From Marinobacter sp. NP-4(2019) (GTDB lineage: Bacteria > Pseudomonadota > Gammaproteobacteria > Pseudomonadales > Oleiphilaceae), in NCBI RefSeq assembly GCF_003994855.1, contig NZ_CP034142.1, positions 2,170,001 through 2,234,000 on the forward strand: a stretch of 64,000 nucleotides of DNA, written 5' to 3'. Positions 47,596 to 56,055 of the stretch are shown here, piece after piece. The translations under genes and the position numbers were made by a program. Every line of letters starts with the position of its first letter. The first letter of the stretch is position 1. Below the pieces are notes generated by a model. The model searched no databases and was not told the DNA's origin. It saw nothing but the letters and a program-made list of their open reading frames with translations.

Positions 47596-49089
47596 ATGGC
47601 TAAGAAAGTTTCCTCTGACACTTCGATCAACGCGCAACGCCGGCAATTACTCAAGTTTGCCGGCGCATCGGCTGCCGCGGGAGGGCTCGGTTTAAGTGCC
47701 GGGCTCGCAAAAGCAGGTGCAACCCTGGAATCCGCTTCGTCCGACGACGTATTGGATATCGCCATCATTGGTGGCGGGCTGTCCGGACTGACGTCGGCCC
47801 GTGACCTTCAGCGTGCCGGCTGCGAATCCTTTGTGGTCCTGGAAGCCCGGGACCGGGTGGGCGGACGAACGCTCAACTACGACGTGGGACACGGTGAAGT
47901 ATCGGACGTGGGTGGGCAGTGGATCGGCCCGAGCCAGACGGCCGTGGCGGATCTCGCTCGTGAACTGGAGGTAGAAACCTTCCCGTCCTACTACGACGGC
48001 AAGACCGTCATCCTGGGTGGCGAAGGGCAGCTGGCGATCGATCTGGAGGGGACCTTTGGTACCGATCATGCGATAGCCGAGAAACTGAGCAAACTCTCGC
48101 GGGATGTGCCTTCAGGAGCGCCCTGGAGATCCCCGAGGGCAGAAGAACTGGACAAGCTTTCAGTGGGCGACTGGCTGGCCAGGCAGGACATTAAGCCAGA
48201 GGACCGAGTTAGCTGGGACGGCAGCATAGCCCTCACCGGCGGCGTGATGCCTGCAAAGATGGGGTTCCTGCATTTTCTGTCCATGATCAACTCTGCCACG
48301 AGTGACTACTTCAAGCTGGACTCCATCAAGGACAGCGCCCAGGGCACCCGGTTTGTGGGTGGCGCCCAGCTCCTCAGCATCAAGATGGCAAAAGAATTAG
48401 GGGATAAGCTGCGCTTGTCCTGTCCAGTTCGGAGAATTTCCGACTGGGATAGCGATGTGGTCACCCTGCACACGGATCAGGGGACCATACGCGCCCGCCA
48501 GGTGATCATGGCGCTCAGTCCACCGTTGTGTCAGCAGATTGAGTTCAGCCCGGCTCTCCCCGAGAAAAGAGCAGCGCTTCAGCGCGCCTGGCCCGCCCAT
48601 TCCCCGGCGCGGAAGACCGCGATGGTCTATTCCCGCCCGTTCTGGCGCGAGCAGGGGCTTAACGGTCATATCTTCCAGGTCAACGGTCCCATCATCTGGG
48701 CCTACGACAACTCGCCGGTCAATGGCGAGGTGGGGGTTATCAACGCCTTCGTATCCAACGCCAATTTGCCGTCCGATCACAACCAGGCGAAACGCGCCCT
48801 GGCGGAAATCTATGCCCAGGCCTGGGGCGACAAAGCCTTGCGCCCCGTGGCTTACCACGATCAGGACTGGGGGCAGGTGGACCCCTGGACCATCACCTGT
48901 ATTTCCGCAATTCCGCCGGGATTCTGGACCACCCACGGCGAAGCCCTGAACCCACCCAGCGGCAAACTTATCTGGTCCGGTACCGAGACCGCCGATATCT
49001 GGGCCGGTTATATGGATGGAGCGGTTCGCTCCGGTCATCAAAGCGCCCTTGAGGCACTGAATGCCCTGCGGTTGAGGAGGCGTACATGA
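47596..49089 (+). CDS. Tat-exported flavin monoamine oxidase/dehydrogenase, module 2
   Basis: A 497-residue flavin amine oxidase, clearly paralogous to the module 1 enzyme. The Tat signal is Q-R-R-Q-L-L-K at residues 14-20, followed by an Ala/Gly h-region. FAD motifs are IIGGGLSGLTSARDL, EARDRVGGRT and DVGGQWIGPSQT, and the C-terminal IWSGTETADIWAGYMDGAVRSG matches module 1 almost exactly. The stop overlaps the start of the diheme cytochrome gene by 4 bases (ATGA), so enzyme and electron acceptor are translationally coupled. The substrate is unknown, but strong divergence in the middle, substrate-side region suggests the two paralogues act on different amines or on successive intermediates. 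Confidence 0.9.
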   Translation: MAKKVSSDTSINAQRRQLLKFAGASAAAGGLGLSAGLAKAGATLESASSDDVLDIAIIGGGLSGLTSARDLQRAGCESFVVLEARDRVGGRTLNYDVGHGEVSDVGGQWIGPSQTAVADLARELEVETFPSYYDGKTVILGGEGQLAIDLEGTFGTDHAIAEKLSKLSRDVPSGAPWRSPRAEELDKLSVGDWLARQDIKPEDRVSWDGSIALTGGVMPAKMGFLHFLSMINSATSDYFKLDSIKDSAQGTRFVGGAQLLSIKMAKELGDKLRLSCPVRRISDWDSDVVTLHTDQGTIRARQVIMALSPPLCQQIEFSPALPEKRAALQRAWPAHSPARKTAMVYSRPFWREQGLNGHIFQVNGPIIWAYDNSPVNGEVGVINAFVSNANLPSDHNQAKRALAEIYAQAWGDKALRPVAYHDQDWGQVDPWTITCISAIPPGFWTTHGEALNPPSGKLIWSGTETADIWAGYMDGAVRSGHQSALEALNALRLRRRT

Positions 49090-49742
49090 AGAAAAAAATC
49101 CTTATCGGTATTCCGGCGGTCCTTGCACTGGCACTGGTGTTTTTCGGGCCCCAATTGGTGGATCTCGTCCGGCTCCAGGCCTATCTCACGGAGTCACAGG
49201 AGGCCTACCAGGCCAATAAAGGTGAATGGCCTCACCTGACGGACGCTTGTGAAACGTGCCATGGCCGTAACGGGAATTCGCTGCACCAGGGCTATCCCAG
49301 TCTGGCGGGACAACCCGAATCCTACCTCGCAACCGAGCTTCGCGAGTTTGCAAACGGTCAGCGGGACAACCCGAATATGGCCCCGCTCGCCATGACCATG
49401 AGTGAGGAGGAAATCCAGCTCTATGCGGAGTTCTTTTCCAGGCAGATCGCCAAGGAAAACCGCTTCTTCGAGGTGGATCCAAAGCTTCAGGAGCAGGGCG
49501 AACGGTTGGTCGAAGCCGGTGGTTGCGCCGGCTGTCACGGTAAAAATCTGACTGGACAGGGCGAGTTTCCGCTCCTGGCTGGCCAGGGCTATGACTATCT
49601 CCTGAAACAACTCGATGCGTTTGCCAGCGGTGAGCGTAAGGACGTCACAGGCGTGATGAACAGTATGGTTGGGAGCCTTTCAGCGGATGAGCGCAAGGCC
49701 ATTGCCAGCTACCTGGCAGGCCTTCCTCCGATCACCAACTGA
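49086..49742 (+). CDS. Diheme c-type cytochrome, module 2
   Basis: A 218-residue periplasmic cytochrome with an N-terminal hydrophobic anchor (ILIGIPAVLALALVFFG) and two heme c sites, CETCH (residues 55-59) and CAGCH (147-151). The stretch GEWPHLTDACETCHGRNG aligns with GEWPQLQDTCALCHGQNG of the module 1 cytochrome, and YPSLAG is shared, so the two descend from one ancestor. It probably accepts electrons from the coupled amine oxidase and passes them to the terminal oxidase chain (inference by analogy with NicA2-CycN). Confidence 0.9.
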   Translation: MKKKILIGIPAVLALALVFFGPQLVDLVRLQAYLTESQEAYQANKGEWPHLTDACETCHGRNGNSLHQGYPSLAGQPESYLATELREFANGQRDNPNMAPLAMTMSEEEIQLYAEFFSRQIAKENRFFEVDPKLQEQGERLVEAGGCAGCHGKNLTGQGEFPLLAGQGYDYLLKQLDAFASGERKDVTGVMNSMVGSLSADERKAIASYLAGLPPITN

Positions 49743-49779
49743 TCAACCACGCGTTACCTACAAACCACTGGGAGTCATT

Positions 49780-50460
49780 ATGGATATCAAAATTGCCATC
49801 CTGTGTGTCGCTACTATTTTGCTGTGGGCGACCACGTTGATCTGGGGGATTAAGTTCCTCAGGAGAAGTAACTACCTGCTTGGTATAGAGTATCTGGTCG
49901 TTACGGTGTCGACCACAAACCTTTTTATCTATCTTATGAACGAGTCCCAACTCGCCTATGACATCTCGTTCTTTCTGGATGCCTTCTCAAGGGCTGCCGG
50001 CATTCCGATTATCGCCACCGCTGGCCTGATGGCGGTGACGCATAACTACAAGCCCTCCAAGACCGTCGATATCCTGTTTTTCGTCGGCGCTTTTGCGGGA
50101 ACGGCGGCACTGCTGTCGATCGATGCGTTTGCCAAACCATTGCCTTATTTCTACCTGGTCATGTGGAGTGCATTCTCGATTTACCTCGTTTATTTCGGGT
50201 ACAGGCTGATTCAGGTAGGGGAGTACCGTCATGCAGTGCATGTCGTTATTGCCATGTTGTGTGGGCAGGCTATTGCCACTATCTACGACTTTTTCAAAAT
50301 ACCGGGCGATGAGCAGCAGATCATCTTCCTCATCCTTGCGTTAACAACCTGGTCCTACCTGGTGGTAGTACTGTATTACGCTTTCTATGCCCTGAAACGT
50401 GCAACGATTTCCAGCGGGGGAGCCGATGTTAATGAAGCATTCGTCGAGAAAGCTGGCTAA
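49780..50460 (+). CDS. Seven-helix membrane protein of unknown function, module 2
   Basis: A 226-residue protein that is almost entirely hydrophobic, with about seven predicted helices. Examples are IAILCVATILLWATTLIWG, YLVVTVSTTNLFIYLM and IIFLILALTTWSYLVVVLYY. I start at the ATG at 49780, behind GGGAG. It does not match the six-to-seven-helix protein of module 1 in any obvious way, although it holds the same operon position. It overlaps the start of the PAS-chemoreceptor gene by about 35 bases, so the two are probably translationally coupled and may work together as sensor input and signal output (inference). Confidence 0.75.
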   Translation: MDIKIAILCVATILLWATTLIWGIKFLRRSNYLLGIEYLVVTVSTTNLFIYLMNESQLAYDISFFLDAFSRAAGIPIIATAGLMAVTHNYKPSKTVDILFFVGAFAGTAALLSIDAFAKPLPYFYLVMWSAFSIYLVYFGYRLIQVGEYRHAVHVVIAMLCGQAIATIYDFFKIPGDEQQIIFLILALTTWSYLVVVLYYAFYALKRATISSGGADVNEAFVEKAG

Positions 50461-51409
50461 CGACATCGTCGGCTTTATCGAACAGCTCAAACGGAATGGC
50501 GAAGAAGCAGACAGCGGCCATTTCCCGGGATTACGGCGGCATCCGGCGGTAGGCTCGTCCATTCGATTATTCGTCGAGGAGGCCCGTCGGTCGGAGTCGA
50601 TGCTCTGTTCGGAAGTTGAAACTCTGGCCGCCCGTATCAGGGTTTTGGAGCGTCGGCATGCCGATGAGCTTTCCGACCGGGATGCGCGTATCAAGGAACT
50701 GGAAGAGCAAATACACACGGCATGGTTAGCAGTGGATGCCCATGAGCGGGAAGTCGAAGCGCTCAGGGCGGAGCAGCATGTCTGGAGGTTGATTCAGTCA
50801 GCACTCACGGAAGGTGTATGGGACTTCGTTGTTAGCAACGGACGAATTGACGATCCGCAAAGCAGATTGATCATTACAGACGCCTTCCGGAATCTGCTTG
50901 GATACAGCCGGGAAGAATTGCCGGATGGCCTGGATAGCCAGGCCATGATTACTCACCCTGACGATCTTCCCCGAGTCATGGGAGCTATTGAGGCTGAGCT
51001 GCTGTCTCCGTCCGGTGCCGATGAGTACATTGTGGAATATCGAATGCGCCATAAAACCGATGGGTATTGTTGGTTTCGTGAGCGGGGTCGGGCAATACGG
51101 GACGAGGATGGAAATCTGGTACGAATCATCGGCGCAGTGCGGGATATTGGCGATGAGCATGCGGCTGTGGCCTCACACCAGAAGCTTAAGGAAAACAGTC
51201 ACGAAACCTATCGCAAGATATCGGAAGTGGCTGATGTGATCAGCGGTTTGGCGAACCAGACGAATTTGCTTGCCTTCAACGCGGCCATCGAGGCGGCACG
51301 TGCAGGTGCCGCAGGGAAAGGATTTTCCGTGGTTGCGGATGAGGTAAAAAAACTGGCGGATCGAACCCAGGAAGCGACAAACCGAATCCAGAAGATGCTT
51401 AATGCTTAG
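50426..51409 (+). CDS. Soluble PAS-domain methyl-accepting-type signalling protein
   Basis: About 327 residues with no transmembrane helix. A coiled-coil region (about 55-110, EVETLAARIRVLERRHADELSDR) precedes a PAS domain (about 125-240: WDFVVSNGRID, LGYSREELPDG, THPDDLPRVM and EYRMRHKTDGYCWFRERGRAIRDEDG). The end is a short chemoreceptor signalling tip (ANQTNLLAFNAAIEAARAG, VVADEVKKLADRTQEA). Methylation helices are absent, so adaptation would be unusual. Starts at 50426 or 50432 are both possible after GGGGGAG. It could report redox or energy state linked to the amine oxidation to the Che pathway. It overlaps the convergent TetR gene by 11 bases. Confidence 0.85.
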   Translation: MLMKHSSRKLANDIVGFIEQLKRNGEEADSGHFPGLRRHPAVGSSIRLFVEEARRSESMLCSEVETLAARIRVLERRHADELSDRDARIKELEEQIHTAWLAVDAHEREVEALRAEQHVWRLIQSALTEGVWDFVVSNGRIDDPQSRLIITDAFRNLLGYSREELPDGLDSQAMITHPDDLPRVMGAIEAELLSPSGADEYIVEYRMRHKTDGYCWFRERGRAIRDEDGNLVRIIGAVRDIGDEHAAVASHQKLKENSHETYRKISEVADVISGLANQTNLLAFNAAIEAARAGAAGKGFSVVADEVKKLADRTQEATNRIQKMLNA

Positions 51410-52028
51410 AAGGAGGGGGCTCTATCAGGGTTATTAGCGCATCCAGAAGTGCTTTTGCCCGGCTCGGCTCAAACCTTTCAGGTTCAATCGGATGCATCAT
51501 CATCCAGCCATCGCTGATCGCACTGAGCTGGTCTGCCAGCAAGTCTGCTGGAATGTCACTCCGAATGACGCCTTGCGCCTGTCCTTTCGCCAGGATCGTC
51601 GCCAAACCCTGGCGAAAGCGAAAGTATCGTTGTTGTATCACACTGGCAAACGCTGGTTCATGCCGGGCATGGGCCAGCAACTGAAACACGGCGAGCCAGG
51701 TGTCTGTCTCGTTAAGGCTTGTCCAATCCAGCCACTGTTGGATGACAACCCTGACATCGACAGATCCCTCGCCGGAATCCAGCATAGTATCAAACTGATC
51801 GAACAAGCCTTGTGCGACCGCGGAGACCATCTCTTCTTTGTTCGCAAAGTAGTATGTGACCGCCCCCGTTGTGCATCCGGCTTGTTTGGCCACTTTGCGC
51901 ATGGATGCTCCGGCGTAGCCTTCCTGGGCGATCACCGATATTGCCGCGGCCAACAGTTCGGCCCGTTTCGCCTCGCGATCGCCTACTGGCCGGCCTCGCC
52001 GGGTTGTTTTTAATTCATGGTCGCTCAT
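51399..52028 (-). CDS. TetR-family regulator 1 of a tandem paralogous pair
   Basis: A 209-residue TetR/AcrR repressor. The N-terminal arm carries a basic AT-hook-like RRGRPVGDREAKR, then the helix-turn-helix GASMRKVAKQAGCTTGAVTYYFANKEEM, and a helical ligand/dimer domain with WLDWTSLNETDTWLAVFQLLAHARHEPAF. It is strongly similar to the next gene over its whole length. It lies 46 bases downstream of that gene, inside the gene block whose promoters carry the shared AT-rich dyad, so it is a prime candidate to bind them. Ligand unknown. Confidence 0.9.
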   Translation of the reverse strand: MSDHELKTTRRGRPVGDREAKRAELLAAAISVIAQEGYAGASMRKVAKQAGCTTGAVTYYFANKEEMVSAVAQGLFDQFDTMLDSGEGSVDVRVVIQQWLDWTSLNETDTWLAVFQLLAHARHEPAFASVIQQRYFRFRQGLATILAKGQAQGVIRSDIPADLLADQLSAISDGWMMMHPIEPERFEPSRAKALLDALITLIEPPPSKH

Positions 52029-52074
52029 AAGACGAATCCTCGTGCAAGTCCTTCTTTTGTCGGGATGAAACTAG

Positions 52075-52761
52075 CTACGTTGCGGTGTCCGGCGCTCTGG
52101 GCGGCGAGAGAAGGGTAACGGCAGCGTCCATAAGAGCCTGGCCACGGCCAGGCCTGAACCGCTCAGGTTCAATCGGCATCAGCATCATCCATCCGTCGCC
52201 CATGGCACTGACTTGGTCGGCGAGCAGGTCGGCCGCTATATCACTTCGTACGACGCCCTGGTTTTGCCCCTTCTCCAATACTGATGTGAGCGCTTGTCGG
52301 AATTTGGCGTATCGCCGTTGCACGATGTCTGCGAATGCGGGCTCGTGTCGGGCATGGGCCAGTAATTGGGTGAGTGCAAGCCAAAGGTCCGTCTCATCAA
52401 CCTGAGTCCAGTCCAGCCACTGTTGGATTAATCCCCTGACGTCGATCTCGTCCCGGTTGGCGTCCAGCAAATCATCAAACCTGTCGAAGAGGCTTTGTGC
52501 GACAGCCGCGTCCATCTCTTCCTTGTTGGCGAAGTAGTAGGTGACTGCACCTGTTGTGCACCCTGCATGTTTCGCCACTTTGCGCATCGACGCTCCGGCG
52601 TAGCCTTCTTGCGCTGTCACCGCTATGGCAGCGGCCAACAATTCTGCACGTTTGGCTTCGCGGTCTCCGACTGGTCGTCCCCGTCGGCTTGTCGGCTTGG
52701 CTTTGCTGGATGCAATGGGACGACCATTGGTCGCGGAGGCGGGAGAGTCTGAATGAGTCAT
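52075..52761 (-). CDS. TetR-family regulator 2 of a tandem paralogous pair
   Basis: A 228-residue TetR/AcrR repressor. It has an N-terminal extension, RRGRPVGDREAKRAELLAAA, and the helix-turn-helix GASMRKVAKHAGCTTGAVTYYFANKEEM, with only one residue different from TetR 1. The ligand domains are also alike (WLDWTQVDETDLWLALTQLLAHARHEPAF) but differ enough to suggest different effectors or heterodimers. Near-identical recognition helices predict the same operator. It is divergent from the DUF1302 gene; operators O5 and O6 lie between, so it may be autoregulated. Confidence 0.9.
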   Translation of the reverse strand: MTHSDSPASATNGRPIASSKAKPTSRRGRPVGDREAKRAELLAAAIAVTAQEGYAGASMRKVAKHAGCTTGAVTYYFANKEEMDAAVAQSLFDRFDDLLDANRDEIDVRGLIQQWLDWTQVDETDLWLALTQLLAHARHEPAFADIVQRRYAKFRQALTSVLEKGQNQGVVRSDIAADLLADQVSAMGDGWMMLMPIEPERFRPGRGQALMDAAVTLLSPPRAPDTAT

Positions 52762-52877
52762 AGGTCGGTGGCAGTTCCATAGTCAAATGTCGTTTCCATC
52801 GTTTCGGCCCATCTTAGCAGGTGGCTTGATTTAGGAAAACATGAGTTATTAAAAGCTCACCCTAACGCCACAAAATA

Positions 52878-52900
52878 ATAATAACACCTGTTGTCATTAA
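52878..52900. promoter_or_regulatory. Candidate TetR operator O5
   Basis: ATAATAAC-N3-TGTTGTCATTAA, with one inserted base in the right arm relative to consensus. It lies in the 253-bp divergent gap between the TetR 2 gene and the DUF1302 gene. Confidence 0.5.
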
Positions 52901-52917
52901 GAGCTTGCCTTGATAAA

Positions 52918-52939
52918 GTCCTAACAACTGTTACGTAAA
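52918..52939. promoter_or_regulatory. Candidate TetR operator O6
   Basis: GTCCTAAC-N3-TGTTACGTAAA, with the core TAACAACTGTTA as a perfect 12-bp palindrome. It lies 75 bases before the DUF1302 ATG. The outer arms match the consensus only partly. Confidence 0.45.
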
Positions 52940-53014
52940 TGTACCTATAGAAAGGCAGGGACGCACCTTCGGATTAGGGATAAGCACAACAAGAAATGAC
53001 GAGAGGTCCATGTA

Positions 53015-54604
53015 ATGAGAAAGAGTCTCCGATTAAAACGACTTCCACTGGCAGTTGCGATGCTGTCCGGAAGTATCGGCCTGGCGAGCGTTGGGCAAGT
53101 GCAGGCCATGCAATTTGACTTCGGTAAAGACAGTGAGGTGTCCGGCAACCTGGATATCACTCTGGGGTATGCGGCCTCAGTGCGTGCCGAGGATGCGAAA
53201 CCCTCTGCATTGAACCCGGCTAATAACCTGTTGGGCACTGGTACCACTCCCAACTATCTCTCCGATGCCCGGGTGCCGGAGGCCGGCGACCTGATATCCA
53301 ACGTCTTCAAGGCCACCGCGGAACTGGGGCTGGATTGGCGAAACTATGGCTTTGCAGGCTCTGTTACCTACCAATACGACACCGAGATCATGCACGACGA
53401 ATCGGTTGATTTTATGGGTAACTCGGTGCCCTGGACGGACGCCGCGGAAGATTATGCCGGCAACTTCTACGACGTTCTGGATGCCTATGTCTACGGGTCT
53501 TTCAATATCGCCGAGAACCCGCTTGATGTGCGTGTGGGTAAGCAGGTCATCAACTGGGGCGAAGGGCTGTATTTTCTGGACGGCATCTCAACTCAGGTAC
53601 CTCTGAACTTCAACAAGCTGGTTACCCCGGGATCGGAACTGAAGGAAGCGTATATCGGGGTGAACAGTGTCTATGCCCAGATGGGTATCGGCTACAGCGC
53701 GTCGGTTGCGGCCTATGTGCAAACCGATTGGGAAAGAGCCGAATTCGGACCCCGCGGCACCTTCTACAGCGACGACTTCTTCTTCCGTGGAGGCACCGAA
53801 GTCGATCCACTACTGGGCGTGCCGATACGGGACCGTGACAGCAAGCCAGATGATAGCGGTCAGTGGGGCGTGTCCAGCCGCGTTTTTGTTACCGATGACA
53901 CGGAACTTGGGGTCTATTACTCCCGGTACCATGAAACCCTCCCGTTCATAAAACTGACTGTGCCGGGCAGTTCGGACGACCTGGGCTCGGCAACAGGCCT
54001 CCAACAGGTCTGGCCCGAGGACCTGGATATGTTTGGGCTCAGCATGGCCACCACGGTTGGCACCTGGTCAATCAATGGTGAAGTGGCCTATCGGCCAGAC
54101 CGGCCGCTGTTCACAAACCTGACCACGTTTGATGCCAAAGGCCGCAACATTGAAGAGCATGACACCGTCAACGCTTCAGTTCACGGCATCTGGCTGGGTG
54201 GCGCGTTACCGCTGGGTATCGACGCGCAACAGCTGCTTGTTCAGCTCGGCGCCGACTATATCGACGGCGACCTGGACAACCTTCAGGCCCACAATTCCGT
54301 CCACGGGGAAGTTGTAGCGCCGGATGATCTGGCATACGGCGTCGCCGCCGAATGGAGCGGAACATGGTATGCGGTTTATCCGGGAACCAATCTCACCCTC
54401 GGACTGTTCCTGCAAAGGGATCTTCACGGTAACTCCCATTTCTGGGGCAATTTCGCCGAAGACAGAACGCTTGGCACGGTTTCCCTGACGGCCAATGTCG
54501 GCAATTCCCTGGAAACCACGTTGGGGTACAACTGGTTAAACCAGGACAACTCCAACTATGAGACCCAGGATAACGTCAACCTGTCTGTCAACTACAAGTT
54601 CTGA
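53015..54604 (+). CDS. DUF1302 outer-membrane beta-barrel protein
   Basis: A 529-residue DUF1302 protein. The N-terminal signal peptide (basic start, AVAMLSGSIGLASVGQVQA) precedes a repetitive, aromatic- and Gly-rich sequence expected for a beta-barrel. The last residues NLSVNYKF end in Phe, the outer-membrane assembly signal. Features such as LDITLGYAASVRAED and VGKQVINWGEGLYFLDG are typical of the family. DUF1302 proteins are regularly encoded with DUF1329, YCF48-like and RND/MMPL proteins in hydrophobic-compound catabolic regions, and are believed to help transport lipophilic substrates. It is the first gene of a four-gene operon. Confidence 0.9.
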   Translation: MRKSLRLKRLPLAVAMLSGSIGLASVGQVQAMQFDFGKDSEVSGNLDITLGYAASVRAEDAKPSALNPANNLLGTGTTPNYLSDARVPEAGDLISNVFKATAELGLDWRNYGFAGSVTYQYDTEIMHDESVDFMGNSVPWTDAAEDYAGNFYDVLDAYVYGSFNIAENPLDVRVGKQVINWGEGLYFLDGISTQVPLNFNKLVTPGSELKEAYIGVNSVYAQMGIGYSASVAAYVQTDWERAEFGPRGTFYSDDFFFRGGTEVDPLLGVPIRDRDSKPDDSGQWGVSSRVFVTDDTELGVYYSRYHETLPFIKLTVPGSSDDLGSATGLQQVWPEDLDMFGLSMATTVGTWSINGEVAYRPDRPLFTNLTTFDAKGRNIEEHDTVNASVHGIWLGGALPLGIDAQQLLVQLGADYIDGDLDNLQAHNSVHGEVVAPDDLAYGVAAEWSGTWYAVYPGTNLTLGLFLQRDLHGNSHFWGNFAEDRTLGTVSLTANVGNSLETTLGYNWLNQDNSNYETQDNVNLSVNYKF

Positions 54605-54629
54605 GCCTGCGCAAAGGGGGATCCAATCA

Positions 54630-55988
54630 ATGTTGAATAGAAAAGTCCTGTTTACGGCGGTTGCTACGTTAAGCCTTTATACCGCCAACGTTTCTGCGGC
54701 CATCAGTTCTGCAGAGGTAAAGCGCCTGCAAGAGGATCTGACGCCGGTTGGCGCCGAGCGCGCGGGGAATGCCGAGGGCACCATTCCGGAGTGGACCGGC
54801 GGTCTTACAGAGGTGCCGGCCGGATGGGAGCGGGGTGACGACCGCCCGGACCCGTTCGCCGACGAAGAGCCTCTTTTCACAATCACTGCCGCCAATATGG
54901 ATCAGTACGCGGATCGGCTAACCGACGGCTCCATTGCGTTGTTGGAGCGTTATCCCGAGTTCAGCATGCCAGTCTATGAGACCCACCGCACCGCCGCATG
55001 GCCGCAGCGGGTTTATGACAGCATTGCTGAGCAAGCCACCACCGCCAAGCTGGTGGATGATGGTAACGGCGTCTCTGGCGTTTGGGGAGCCATACCGTTC
55101 CCGATCCCAAAAAACGGAAATGAGGCCATCTGGAACCATAACCTGCGTTTCCTGGGCACCTACCTCAACGTTCCATCAGCAATCGCGACCATTGTTTACA
55201 ACAACGACCAGAAGTTTGAATGGTGGTTCAGCAACAAGGTCCACTATACCTATTACGACCCGAGCATTACCGACGAAACCCGGGAGGAAGGTGCCTTATT
55301 CCGTTACGCCGCCACTGTGCACGCTCCGGCCCGGGATGCCGGGGAAGGGTACGTTGCGCTTGAATACATCGATGCCAAGGAAAATCCCCGCAAGGCCTGG
55401 ACTTACGATCCCGGGGAGCGCCGTGCTCGACGCGCACCCAATCTGGCCTTTGATACGCCGGACCGGCCGATGAACGTGATTGATGACTACGACATGTTCT
55501 CCGGTTCGCCTGAGCGCTACGACTGGAAACTGGTGGGTAAGCGGGAAATGTACGTACCGTACAACAACAATTACCTCAACTCCATCAAGCACTCCGTGGA
55601 GGATGTCTATCGCACGCCTGTGATCAACGCGGAGCTGACACGTTACGAGCTGCACCGTGTCTGGGTGGTTGAAGCCACCGTCAAGCCCGATGCCCGTCAT
55701 ATCTACGCCAAGCGTGTTTTCTACATCGACGAGGATACCTGGAGCATTCTGGCGACCGACAAGTATGACGGTAACGGCAACCTGTGGCGCGTAGGCTTCA
55801 ACTTCCCGGTCACCGCACCTGAGGTTCCGGTCACTGCGGGTGGCATCAACGTTCACTACGACCTGAAGGTCGGTGGTTACTACGCCATCGGTGGTGCAAC
55901 CGGTGAAGAGCGAGCGCCGACCTTCGATGAGGAGGCGCCGCAGTCGGCGTATTACTCCGCATCTGCCTTGCGTCGTCGGGGCCGGTAA
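54630..55988 (+). CDS. DUF1329 periplasmic/outer-membrane lipid-handling protein
   Basis: A 452-residue DUF1329 (LolB-like fold) protein with a cleavable signal peptide (KVLFTAVATLSLYTANVSA). The conserved opening LTPVGAERAGNAEGTIPEWTGG and the later YRTPVINAELTRYELHRVWVVEATVK and HIYAKRVFYIDEDTW are family hallmarks. It presumably carries hydrophobic molecules across the periplasm for the DUF1302 channel and the RND exporter. I start at the ATG at 54630, behind AAAGGGGG; an ATG at 54558 overlaps the DUF1302 gene. A strong hairpin follows before the next gene. Confidence 0.92.
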   Translation: MLNRKVLFTAVATLSLYTANVSAAISSAEVKRLQEDLTPVGAERAGNAEGTIPEWTGGLTEVPAGWERGDDRPDPFADEEPLFTITAANMDQYADRLTDGSIALLERYPEFSMPVYETHRTAAWPQRVYDSIAEQATTAKLVDDGNGVSGVWGAIPFPIPKNGNEAIWNHNLRFLGTYLNVPSAIATIVYNNDQKFEWWFSNKVHYTYYDPSITDETREEGALFRYAATVHAPARDAGEGYVALEYIDAKENPRKAWTYDPGERRARRAPNLAFDTPDRPMNVIDDYDMFSGSPERYDWKLVGKREMYVPYNNNYLNSIKHSVEDVYRTPVINAELTRYELHRVWVVEATVKPDARHIYAKRVFYIDEDTWSILATDKYDGNGNLWRVGFNFPVTAPEVPVTAGGINVHYDLKVGGYYAIGGATGEERAPTFDEEAPQSAYYSASALRRRGR

Positions 55989-56002
55989 GAACCGATTGGG
56001 TT

Positions 56003-56034
56003 GAGACTCCATCACTACTTTGGGATGGAGTCTC
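56003..56034 (+). repeat. Perfect 11-bp stem-loop between DUF1329 and YCF48 genes
   Basis: GAGACTCCATC and GATGGAGTCTC flank a 10-base loop. No T-tract follows, so it is more likely an RNA-processing or stability element that sets different expression for the two halves of the operon. Confidence 0.6.
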
Positions 56035-56055
56035 GCCTTATAGCTAGGGGACTTT

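Noticed and set aside
49669..49779. Earlier start for the seven-helix membrane protein at 49669
   Set aside because: It would overlap the cytochrome gene by 74 bases with polar, non-conserved residues. The ATG at 49780 follows GGGAG and begins directly with a membrane helix.
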